Shown here: positions 1 to 8,686 of the stretch, piece after piece | Layout: each line of letters begins with the position of its first letter | Position numbering within the stretch: the first letter of the stretch is position 1 | The notes under the pieces: generated by a model | Database searches by the model: none | What the model was told of the DNA's origin: nothing | What the model saw: the letters and a program-made list of their open reading frames with translations, nothing else | Made by a program: the position numbers and the translations under genes | Assembly (NCBI GenBank): GCA_028688575.1 | Contig: JAQTXW010000003.1 | Span: 1-64,000 of the forward strand | Direction of reading: 5' to 3' | Source of the DNA: Methylotenera sp. | Lineage (GTDB): Bacteria > Pseudomonadota > Gammaproteobacteria > Burkholderiales > Methylophilaceae | DNA length: 64,000 bases

Positions 1-1
1 T

Positions 2-97
2 TGTGAAATATTGGAAACAGGTAATGATTCTTACCGTTTTAAGCACCGCAAAAGCCGTGCTCAGCAGAGTGAAAAAGTGGAAACAATTGGACGCTGA
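2..97 (+). CDS. IS21-family transposition helper ATPase (IstB-like), C-terminal end only; gene begins left of window
   Basis: Reading frame open from base 2, CEILETGNDSYRFKHRKSRAQQSEKVETIGR*, resembling IstB C-termini; directly followed by IS21-like terminal repeats. Confidence 0.6.
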   Translation, partial: CEILETGNDSYRFKHRKSRAQQSEKVETIGR

Positions 98-127
98 TTA
101 GTGGAAAGTTTTGGACGCTGTTTGACA
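77..127 (+). mobile_element. Right end of an IS21-family insertion sequence (terminal repeats), element extends left of window
   Basis: Two direct repeats gtggaaacaattggacgctg (77-96) and gtggaaagttttggacgctg (101-120), then tttgaca. The reverse complement, TGTCAAACAGCGTCCAAAACTTTCCAC, looks like an IS21-type end with multiple terminal repeats. Confidence 0.6.
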
Positions 128-255
128 GATATATGGCTATTGGTGCAACGCAGACGTATGCATGATTAAAAAATGACCCTGTAAATAATTCTGTGTAAAT
201 GCTTTTTAGAGTGCATTAATTAAACATCTGAGCTAAAGCGGTTGTATTATAAAAA

Positions 256-282
256 ACCCCCAAAGCTTGAGGCTTCGGGGGA
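256..282. terminator. Terminator-like hairpin
   Basis: cccccaaagc-ttgag-gcttcggggg stem with one mismatch, flanked by A-rich sequence on the left (U-tract for minus-strand transcripts). Confidence 0.5.
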
Positions 283-666
283 ACTTGCAATATCACAACA
301 AGCTATCGCTGTGTGTAGGGTGGGAAAGCAACTGAACATGCTGTTTATTTGTAATAAACAGCATGGCCTAGGTTCAGCACCTCCCCATAAGCGCAATTAA
401 ACTTGCGCTGTATAGCTTGCAATCCGTGTGCCAGGTGTGGTTTTTTTTGATAGTGTGCTGTTTTTATTGAATATTTATAAATATCGTGAGTTTTTTGTAT
501 GGTTGAAATCAGCCATTGGTTGCTGTAAATAGCCAACACAACGATGGTGAGTCAGATAGACATGCGCCTACAGGCCAGACCGTAAGGCGGCTCACGCTTA
601 GATCAGTATTTTCTTTAATGCGGGATTTTGCGCAAGATGCTGGGTCAATCAGTGCATAGGTTATGC

Positions 667-1167
667 TTAGGCTGATGGGGTTTGATATTGGATGTGAATG
701 ATTTCAAACGAGGCGTCCCCTTGCGGGGTGCTGACACGAATGGTGTCGCCTGTGGTTTTGCCCATCATGGATTTTGCTAGTGGTGAAACCCAGCTGATAT
801 GGCCCTTGCTGGGTTCAAGTTCATCTTTGCCTACAATGCGGTAGGTGTGCTCAGTGTCATCGTCCAGATTGTACAAGGTGACCCATGCGCCAAAGTAGAC
901 TTTTTCCAGATGTTGTTGTTGGCTAGCATCCACAATTTCGGCTAAATCCATGCGCCGCATGAGATGGCGGCAACGGCTATCAATCTGGCGTAAGCGACGT
1001 TTGCCATAGATGTAGTCGCCATTTTCACTGCGGTCACCATTGCCCGCTGCCCACGAAACAGTGCGAACAACTTCTGGACGTTCTACTTTGTAAAGCTGAT
1101 GGAATTCTGCTTTGAGCGCAGCAAAGCCTTCAGGGGTGATGTAGTTTTTTTCGTCGGTAGCGGCCAT
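667..1167 (-). CDS. greB: Transcription elongation factor GreB
   Basis: MAATDEKNYITPEGFAALKAEFHQLYKVERPEVVRTVSWAAGNGDRSENGDYIYGKRRLRQID...; typical GreB coiled-coil and C-terminal domain. Start taken at the internal Met, so the upstream gene is not overlapped. Confidence 0.93.
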   Translation of the reverse strand: MAATDEKNYITPEGFAALKAEFHQLYKVERPEVVRTVSWAAGNGDRSENGDYIYGKRRLRQIDSRCRHLMRRMDLAEIVDASQQQHLEKVYFGAWVTLYNLDDDTEHTYRIVGKDELEPSKGHISWVSPLAKSMMGKTTGDTIRVSTPQGDASFEIIHIQYQTPSA

Positions 1168-1174
1168 GAGGTGG

Positions 1175-1567
1175 TTACTGGCTGGCCTTGCTTTTGTCCA
1201 GCAGTTGTACATCCTTGATATAAAAGCTTGTATCGCCAAAACAGCTGGTTGGCACGCCTTTATGTTCTTCATAAATCAAGCGCACGCGTTCACCAACAGT
1301 CTGGTTAATTTTTTTTGCGACGTTTTCATCCCTGACGGTAAAAAAGAATTTTTCGGCCTGTGTGCCTGGCATGGACACTAAAATAAGCTCACCTTCATAG
1401 GTTTTACATAGCCAGCCTTTTTGCGAAAGTTTTTGCACATAGCCTGCGCGCTCACCCGAGGAGTAAACCCAGTTTAATGAAGCCCATGTGTAGAGCGCTA
1501 GCAGGCTGATGGGGAGTAGTAACAAAAGAATCGCATAAGTCAGTATTTTTTTTAGTCGAGCTATCAT
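1175..1567 (-). CDS. Small membrane-anchored hypothetical protein
   Basis: 130 aa, N-terminal TM helix (YAILLLLLPISLLALYTW), ends 8 bp before greB; operon-like spacing. Confidence 0.75.
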   Translation of the reverse strand: MIARLKKILTYAILLLLLPISLLALYTWASLNWVYSSGERAGYVQKLSQKGWLCKTYEGELILVSMPGTQAEKFFFTVRDENVAKKINQTVGERVRLIYEEHKGVPTSCFGDTSFYIKDVQLLDKSKASQ

Positions 1568-1642
1568 GGTGGGGTTGGGGCTTTCGTTGGTGAATCTGCC
1601 TATTTTATTTGCCTATTACAAATAATCCAATAGAATTGTGAA

Positions 1643-4366
1643 ATGACTTTGAAGCCGATTATTCTTTGCCCTTCAGCCCGCCTCGCGCGCAGTATCCAAA
1701 ACGACATAGCACAGCAACAGCTTCTGTTAGCAAAAAGCCAATGGCTCAGTCCTGAAGTGCTGACTTTATCGCAATGGTTAGAGCGAGTGATAGAAGAGGG
1801 TTTGCTGACAGGTGAGATTGTAGCGCAGTCAACGCCTTATGTTTTAACTGCCTTTAACGAGCAGACAATGTGGCAAGAGGTGATTGCACAATCGCTAAAG
1901 AAACACGCATTGGGCGAGTTGTTTGATGTGGCTGGCCTGGCGAAAGCGGCGATGGAGGCCAACCGTTATGTGGTGGCTTGGCATTTAGACATAGCCAGCG
2001 AACATCAGGCAGAAGAATCGCGCCAGTTTATGTTGTGGCAGCAGGCTTTTCAGGTGCGCTGTGCTGAGTTAAATGTCCTGGAAAGCGTGCGTTATATTGA
2101 TTGGCAGCTGTCTTATTTGCGCAATACCCGTAGTGCGCTACCACCTCATGTTGAGTTTGCTGGGTTTGACCAGACGGCACCACAAGAAAAACGGCTGCGC
2201 GATATTTTAATGCAGCGTGGCGTAACGGTGGTTGATTATGCCACCACGGCAAACGCGGCTGGGCAGGCAGCTCAGGTGTGCTTGGAAAATGAAGAAGCTG
2301 AATGCAGGGCCGCAGTTGCGTGGGCCGCATCGTACCTGAATGAGCATCCACAAGCCACAATTGCCATCGTAACCCCCAAGTTAAGTGAGGTGAGAAACCA
2401 GCTTGCTGATTTACTGGATGATGTTTTTTATCCTGAGAGTGTGCGCCCCAGCTTGGTTGCCATATCGCGATGCTATAATTTTTCTTTAGGGACACCCCTT
2501 GCACAGCAGCCTGTGATTCAAGCTGCACTGAATTTATTAAGGTTAGTGACAGCGTATCAGCTAGCCTATGCCGATGTTTCTGCGATGCTGCTTTCTCCGT
2601 TTTGGTCGGCGAGCAGTGAAGAGGCGGATGCAAGGGCAATGCTGGATGTACGCATGCGTGAAAAGCTGCCGATGCAGTTTACATTGCCGCGCTTTATTGA
2701 ATTTGCGCAAAAGCAATATGATGATGGTTTGAAGATTGCGCAGCTCCTGCATGACCTTAAAGCGACGATCGCTGCAACTCCTGGCAGTTCAGCACCAGCT
2801 TCACACTGGAGTAGCTTATTGGATCGTTTGCTCAATCTTTTGCGCTGGCCAGGTGAGCGCAATATCACCAGCCTGGAATATCAGGCGCTGAACGCCTGGC
2901 AAAAAGCATTGCAGCAGCTGGCACAGCTCGATGTGTTGGGTAGGCGCCTCTCAGCAAGCCAGGCGGTTGCTTATTTACAGCAAATTTGTACTGAACAGGT
3001 GTTTCAGCCAGAAACCGAACAAACCCCAATGATTCAGATATTGGGTATGATGGAAGGGCTGAGTCAGCCTGTGGATGCGATTTGGTGTATGCATATGAAC
3101 GACCATCTCTGGCCACCTCCAGCACGTCCCAACCCGTTATTGCCTGCATTTATTCAGCGCTTGGCAGGCTTGCCAAATGCCGATGATCGTGTTCAGGCAG
3201 CCTTTGCAGCCGCTATACACCAGCGCATTGTGCATTCAGCACAGCAGGTGATATTTTCAAGCAGCCGTACCGAAGGCGAGAGCCAGTTGCGCGTTTCCCC
3301 CCTGATGCAAAGTATTTCTCCATTAAACACTTTGCCAAATTTAGCCAGCACTTTAGCTGAGCAATTAAGTGCTGGCGCACACCAGACCTTAGTGCATGTG
3401 GATGACCATATGGCACCGATTGTCAAAGAAGGGGAGCATGTTTCAGGTGGCACAGGTTTATTAAAAGCGCAGGCCATTTGTCCTGCATGGGCTTTTTACC
3501 AATATCGACTTGGTGCCAAAGCGCTTAAAACACCCACAAGTGGTTTGGATAGCATGGCGCGAGGTTCATTGGTGCACGATGTACTTGAACGGTTCTGGCG
3601 TAAACGGCATTTTGCTGATTTGCGCGATATGTCACTGGATGCTTTTAAGCAAGCCTTGACACAGGCTGTGGTACATAGTCTGGAGGCTTTTGCCGATGAT
3701 AATGAGGTGCTGACCCCTGCCATGCGTGAGTTAGAGCATGAGCGACTGTTACAGCTGGTCGGTGATTGGCTACAGTTTGAAAAGTCGCGTGGTGTTGCTT
3801 TTAAAATAGTGGGATGTGAAATCAGTAAAGTGGTGCAAATTTGCGGCATAGAAGTCACCTTGAAAATAGACCGTATTCATGAGTTGGAAAACGGTGGATT
3901 AGCCTTTGTAGACTATAAGACTGGGCAAATCCCAAAAACAAAAAACTGGGGTGAGGACCGTATTACAGAGCCGCAGTTGCCTATTTATGCCAGTTTCTAT
4001 GCAGATAAAGACCTGCCTGTGGCTGGTGTTTATTTTGGCATGGTGAAAACCGCGGAGCATGAATTCTCAGGCGTGGGTGAAGCGGATTTTGAGGTGGAGC
4101 AGGCCAAACGCGCTCCGGCTTATCTTCAGGACTTTACAGATTGGCCAGATTTATTAACGCATTGGAAAGCTTCGATAGAAGCCATCGCCATGGAAATTAG
4201 GGCTGGGCAGGCAGGTACATACTTTAGTGATGATGCGGATTTGATGTATTGTGAAGTGCTGCCCTTACTGAGGTTGCCTGAACGTAAATTACAGTTTGAG
4301 CGATTTCAACGTGCAGATGCACAAGCACAGGCACAGGTGCAACCTGGATCAGGCGGTGATGTATGA
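1643..4366 (+). CDS. AddB-like PD-(D/E)XK nuclease-family protein, probable DNA repair protein
   Basis: 907 aa; C-terminal nuclease motif GLAFVDYKTGQ...EPQLPIYA; overlaps the downstream UvrD-family gene by 4 bp. Confidence 0.85.
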   Translation: MTLKPIILCPSARLARSIQNDIAQQQLLLAKSQWLSPEVLTLSQWLERVIEEGLLTGEIVAQSTPYVLTAFNEQTMWQEVIAQSLKKHALGELFDVAGLAKAAMEANRYVVAWHLDIASEHQAEESRQFMLWQQAFQVRCAELNVLESVRYIDWQLSYLRNTRSALPPHVEFAGFDQTAPQEKRLRDILMQRGVTVVDYATTANAAGQAAQVCLENEEAECRAAVAWAASYLNEHPQATIAIVTPKLSEVRNQLADLLDDVFYPESVRPSLVAISRCYNFSLGTPLAQQPVIQAALNLLRLVTAYQLAYADVSAMLLSPFWSASSEEADARAMLDVRMREKLPMQFTLPRFIEFAQKQYDDGLKIAQLLHDLKATIAATPGSSAPASHWSSLLDRLLNLLRWPGERNITSLEYQALNAWQKALQQLAQLDVLGRRLSASQAVAYLQQICTEQVFQPETEQTPMIQILGMMEGLSQPVDAIWCMHMNDHLWPPPARPNPLLPAFIQRLAGLPNADDRVQAAFAAAIHQRIVHSAQQVIFSSSRTEGESQLRVSPLMQSISPLNTLPNLASTLAEQLSAGAHQTLVHVDDHMAPIVKEGEHVSGGTGLLKAQAICPAWAFYQYRLGAKALKTPTSGLDSMARGSLVHDVLERFWRKRHFADLRDMSLDAFKQALTQAVVHSLEAFADDNEVLTPAMRELEHERLLQLVGDWLQFEKSRGVAFKIVGCEISKVVQICGIEVTLKIDRIHELENGGLAFVDYKTGQIPKTKNWGEDRITEPQLPIYASFYADKDLPVAGVYFGMVKTAEHEFSGVGEADFEVEQAKRAPAYLQDFTDWPDLLTHWKASIEAIAMEIRAGQAGTYFSDDADLMYCEVLPLLRLPERKLQFERFQRADAQAQAQVQPGSGGDV

Positions 4367-7300
4367 GTCAGGTTAACGCTAGCTACACACCGTCAGACAC
4401 ACTGGAGTCTGATGCACAAAATCGTTTGCGCGCACTAGATTTAAGCTCATTTATCGTAGAGGCGCCTGCTGGCGCGGGTAAAACTGAATTGCTCACGCAA
4501 CGCTATTTAAAGCTGTTGCAAACCGTGAGTGCACCAGAAGAAATTATTGCCATTACCTTTACCAATAAAGCCGCCGCAGAAATGCGGCTGCGTATTTTGG
4601 ATAGTTTATTAAGGGCAGCCAAGCAAGATAAGCCTGCCGAGCCACATAAGCAAGTGACTTATGCGCTGAGTGTGCAGGCTTTGCAGCAATCTGAGCAGCA
4701 TCATTGGCAGCTGATTGAAAACCCGTCTAGGCTACGTATTTTTACCATTGATAGCTTATGTGCGCATTTGGCAAGACAAATGCCGCTGATGAGTCGCTTT
4801 GGTGCGCAGCCTGGCGTCACAGCTGATGCAGGTGTTTTGTATGCGCAGGCGGCGGCGCAGACACTTGCCCTGATGGATAGTGCCGAGCATGGCCAACTGG
4901 TAAAGACCGCGTTGCGTTACGTGGATAATGATGCCAACCAGCTTAAGCTTCTGCTGGTCAATATGCTGGAGAAGCGGGACCAGTGGCTGCATCATGCCCA
5001 AGTGGAGGTCGATGCTGCAGCCTTGCAGTTGACTTTGCGCTATTTGGTCGAGCAGGAGATTGAAACTGCCGCACTCGCCCTGCCTATTAGATTGCAGCAC
5101 CTGCTTATGCCGATTGCGCGGTATGCTGCCGCCAACTCGCCTGATGAGCATGTGCTTGGCTTATTATCCGAGTGGGAAGTGCCTCTTGCACAAAATCAGG
5201 AAGCCTTGCCTATGTGGTGTGCCTTGGCAGAGTTGCTTTTAACGGCAAAAGGTGAGCCGCGCAAAGAAGGTGGCTTAAATGTGAAACTGGGTTTTCCTGC
5301 GAACGATGAGGGGCGCTCGCAAAAGGCAAAACTGGCAGCAATCATTGCTGAAATTTCTGATGCGGATGCCTTGCATCGGGTGCGCTCATTGCCTAATTTA
5401 AGTGACGAGCACACTGGCTGGCAAATAATTGCAGCACTCGCCAAATTGCTCACACTTGCTGTTGCCCAATTATGGTTAGTATTTCAACGGGCAGGTGAAG
5501 TGGATTTTGTAGAAATTGCGCAGCGTGCGACACGTGCACTCTCAGACCACCTGGGTGAGCCAACAGAGCTGGCGCTTAAACTTGATTACAAAATCCAGCA
5601 TTTGCTAGTGGATGAGTTTCAGGATACCAGCCCGAGTCAGGTGGCACTGATTGAGCAGCTCACACTTGGCTGGCAGGCGGATGACGGCCGTACTTTATTC
5701 ACGGTGGGTGACCCCATGCAGTCTATCTACCGTTTTCGCAAGGCCAATGTCGGTTTGTTTATCGATGCGGCCATTCATGGCATAGGGAGTATTCAGCTGG
5801 AGCGTTTGCAGCTTTACCGCAATAACCGCTCATGCCCTGCCATTGTGCATTGGATTAACCAGACCTTTACTCCGATTTTTCCGAAGCAAGATGTCGTAAC
5901 AGCGGGTGCGATTCATTACCGGCCATTTGTAGCGACCAAGCAGGGGCTGCTTGGTGAGGGGGTGGAAGTACACCCTGTTATTAAGCAAGCAGATGAGCGC
6001 TATGATACCGCAGTACGGAGAGAGGCCGAAGCGGTGATCCGCATTATTTTACGCGCACGGGAAAATAATCCTGATCAAAACATAGCGGTGCTGGTGCGCT
6101 CTAAAAAACATTTAGCGTACTTGGTCAGCCAGCTGCGCCGTGATTACCAGAATATTGCTTTTCAGGCGGTAGAGATTGAAGCGCTTGAAGGTCGTCAGGT
6201 TGTGCAGGATTTACTTGCACTCATGTATGCGCTGCATCATCGTGCGGACCGTGTACATTGGCTGGCAATGCTGCGTGCTCCTTGGTGCGGCTTAACTTTG
6301 CATGACCTATATGCCTTGGCTGGGCATGACCATCAGCGCACGATCTGGCAATTGATGCAGGATAAAGAGATTGTTGCTCGTTTGTCCAAAGATGGACAAG
6401 CGCGCTTAACTCATATGCGTGAAGTTTTGCTGGAGGCGTTTGCCAGTCAGGGACGAATGAACGTAAGCCGCTGGTTACGCGGTGTTTGGCTGATGCTGAG
6501 TGCGGCTGATTGTTTATGGGCACCATCGGACGTGGTGGATGTGCAGGCGTTTTTTGCTTGTCTGGATCGTCTTGACCGCACAAATCAGTTTTCACCCGAG
6601 CGTATGCAAAGCGAAATCACCCAATTGTTTGCCGCGCCAGATAGCCGTGGTGAGCAGCTGCAAATGATGACGATACACAAATCCAAAGGCTTGGAGTTTG
6701 ATACCGTGATTTTATTGGGCTTGGGTGCGGCAACTGGAGGCAATAATAATGATAAGCCGCTGGTGTTATGGGAAGAAGTCAAAACATCACAAGGCCATGC
6801 ACTGCTTGCCGCGCCTTTTATTCCCAAAGGTTTGCGCGATAATGACAAGGTGAGTCCTTATGATTATTTGGCTTCGCGTGAAAAAGTGCGCGATGCTAAT
6901 GAGTCAGCCCGGGTATTGTATGTTGCAGTCACGCGTGTGGTGCGTAAATTGCATTTGGTGGGGATTGCCAGCCAAAATGCCAAAGGCGAAATCAACCCGA
7001 CTAAAAATACCTATCTGGATTTACTATGGCCAACAATAGGCAGAGTATTTGAGGCTGATGAGCCAGATGTAGAGGCGAGAGTGGCAGTTGATGATATAGC
7101 TGAATTTACGCCACAGCTGGTTCGTTTGGCTCAGCCTGAGATTCCTGCGATATTGCAAAGTAATCCATCACGCCAGACACATGCTCAATTAAGCACCCAA
7201 GCGAACACCAAGCCAGTTTACCAGAGTAGTCTAGATGCGGATGTTGGTACATTGGCGCACCGATATCTTGAAATGATTGCGCAACAAGATGTTACTCAAT

Positions 7301-7737
7301 GGGCAGCTCATAGAATCGCAACACTTGAGCATGCAATGCATCACTGGCTGCGTCAGCAGGGGCACGAGGCGCGGGCGGCAAAATCGGCTGCGGCGACTGT
7401 GCAGGAGATGTTGGAGCAAACGGTTAATAGTGTGGATGGGCAGTGGGTACTCAAGGCAAGGCCAGATGCAGGAGCGGAGCTGGGCATCACATGTTATCAT
7501 CACGATGGCATAAAAAGCTATGTGATTGATCGCACGTTTATAGAAGACGGCGTGCGCTGGATTATTGATTATAAATCAGTGGCTTTAGAGAAAAACCTCG
7601 CTGATAGTGAATTAAGCGCGATTGCACAGCAATATAAACCTCAATTAGATAACTACGCCATGCTATTTGCAGATGAAATGCTACCTATCAAAAAAGCGAT
7701 TTTCTTCTTGAGCTTGGGCAGACTCTGTATGTTGTAA
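4363..7737 (+). CDS. UvrD/Rep-family helicase-nuclease (AddA/RecB-like)
   Basis: Walker A VEAPAGAGKTELLTQRYL, ITFTNKAAAEMRLR, LLVDEFQDTSPSQ, GDPMQSIYRFRKA, TIHKSKGLEFDTV; C-terminal RWIIDYKS nuclease motif. Confidence 0.92.
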   Translation: MSQVNASYTPSDTLESDAQNRLRALDLSSFIVEAPAGAGKTELLTQRYLKLLQTVSAPEEIIAITFTNKAAAEMRLRILDSLLRAAKQDKPAEPHKQVTYALSVQALQQSEQHHWQLIENPSRLRIFTIDSLCAHLARQMPLMSRFGAQPGVTADAGVLYAQAAAQTLALMDSAEHGQLVKTALRYVDNDANQLKLLLVNMLEKRDQWLHHAQVEVDAAALQLTLRYLVEQEIETAALALPIRLQHLLMPIARYAAANSPDEHVLGLLSEWEVPLAQNQEALPMWCALAELLLTAKGEPRKEGGLNVKLGFPANDEGRSQKAKLAAIIAEISDADALHRVRSLPNLSDEHTGWQIIAALAKLLTLAVAQLWLVFQRAGEVDFVEIAQRATRALSDHLGEPTELALKLDYKIQHLLVDEFQDTSPSQVALIEQLTLGWQADDGRTLFTVGDPMQSIYRFRKANVGLFIDAAIHGIGSIQLERLQLYRNNRSCPAIVHWINQTFTPIFPKQDVVTAGAIHYRPFVATKQGLLGEGVEVHPVIKQADERYDTAVRREAEAVIRIILRARENNPDQNIAVLVRSKKHLAYLVSQLRRDYQNIAFQAVEIEALEGRQVVQDLLALMYALHHRADRVHWLAMLRAPWCGLTLHDLYALAGHDHQRTIWQLMQDKEIVARLSKDGQARLTHMREVLLEAFASQGRMNVSRWLRGVWLMLSAADCLWAPSDVVDVQAFFACLDRLDRTNQFSPERMQSEITQLFAAPDSRGEQLQMMTIHKSKGLEFDTVILLGLGAATGGNNNDKPLVLWEEVKTSQGHALLAAPFIPKGLRDNDKVSPYDYLASREKVRDANESARVLYVAVTRVVRKLHLVGIASQNAKGEINPTKNTYLDLLWPTIGRVFEADEPDVEARVAVDDIAEFTPQLVRLAQPEIPAILQSNPSRQTHAQLSTQANTKPVYQSSLDADVGTLAHRYLEMIAQQDVTQWAAHRIATLEHAMHHWLRQQGHEARAAKSAAATVQEMLEQTVNSVDGQWVLKARPDAGAELGITCYHHDGIKSYVIDRTFIEDGVRWIIDYKSVALEKNLADSELSAIAQQYKPQLDNYAMLFADEMLPIKKAIFFLSLGRLCML

Positions 7738-7806
7738 CTATAGTCAGCATAAACTACAGGTGTATACCCTGTTAGAATGACATTATCTTTTATTAAAAGT
7801 TGATCA

Positions 7807-8382
7807 ATGAAATTTTTTTCGAATTTGTTTGAGCGAGCAATGCGGTGGGCGCGCCTACCCAAAGCGCCATGGTATTTAGGTGGATTGAGCTTTGCTGAAT
7901 CCTCTTTTTTTCCTATTCCACCCGATGTGATGTTGGCGCCGATGAGCTTGGCTAACCCGAAAAAAGCCTGGCATTTTGCACTCATCACCACGCTGGCTTC
8001 GGTGGCAGGCGGGTTGCTAGGTTATTTGATAGGAGCAAGTCTATTTGATTTGATCGCCCCCAGCTTGAGTAAAAGCCATTACTGGCAAGCCTATCAAACT
8101 GCGGTCAATTGGTTTGGAGAATGGGGATTCTGGGCAATATTTATTGCAGGTTTCTCGCCGATTCCTTATAAGGTATTTACCATTGCGGCTGGCTCGCTTT
8201 CTATGCCGCTACTGCCATTCGTGATTGCCTCAGTCATTGGCCGTGGCTTACGTTTTTTTATGGTGGCAGGGCTGATGAAATGGGGCGGTGCCCGCATGGA
8301 AGCAAGTTTGCATCGGTATGTGGATCGTATAGGCTGGGCTACTGTAGGTTTTGTGGTGCTTGCCGTGATTTTGACTCGTTAA
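7807..8382 (+). CDS. YqaA/DedA-family (SNARE-associated/VTT) membrane protein
   Basis: 191 aa, ESSFFPIPPDVMLAPMSLANPKKAW...GFSPIPYKVFTIAAG. Confidence 0.85.
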   Translation: MKFFSNLFERAMRWARLPKAPWYLGGLSFAESSFFPIPPDVMLAPMSLANPKKAWHFALITTLASVAGGLLGYLIGASLFDLIAPSLSKSHYWQAYQTAVNWFGEWGFWAIFIAGFSPIPYKVFTIAAGSLSMPLLPFVIASVIGRGLRFFMVAGLMKWGGARMEASLHRYVDRIGWATVGFVVLAVILTR

Positions 8383-8686
8383 TATTTCGAATGCTTAGCT
8401 AGCAGGCCTTAGCTTGACGATTTTTTAACCCAGACTTTGCATTAGGCGATTTTGCATCTACTTGCAGTCAACTTGCCCATTTTGAGTCTTCTTTGCGCAT
8501 ACTTTTTGTCAATAGAATGACTATTGACCATAAAATCTGCACAAAAAATCCATCAAACTGTGCGGCATCGCCACTGCAAGTCATAATGGAATGTCTGGGA
8601 TGATTGATACTTAGTCCGTTGAATTTAGGTCATCAAGGGCTAACTTTAAACGGTGCAAAAAAACCCGTGATGAGTTTTACGTTTGA

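Noticed and set aside
345-539. 64-aa minus-strand ORF in the left intergenic region
   Set aside because: It runs through the hairpin-forming segment and has no recognisable features; the region is better explained as structured non-coding DNA.
2028-2639. 203-aa minus-strand ORF and many similar antisense ORFs (e.g. 19455-19910 +, 13959-14366 +, 6221-6595 -, 3496-3858 -)
   Set aside because: Each lies wholly inside a well-supported gene on the opposite strand or other frame. Compositions are low-quality (His/Cys/Ser/Gln-rich) and no family is recognisable.
1643-7737. Nuclease-helicase pair considered as a phage-defence system
   Set aside because: Motifs match AddAB/RecBCD-type repair proteins in a core context; no accessory defence genes nearby.
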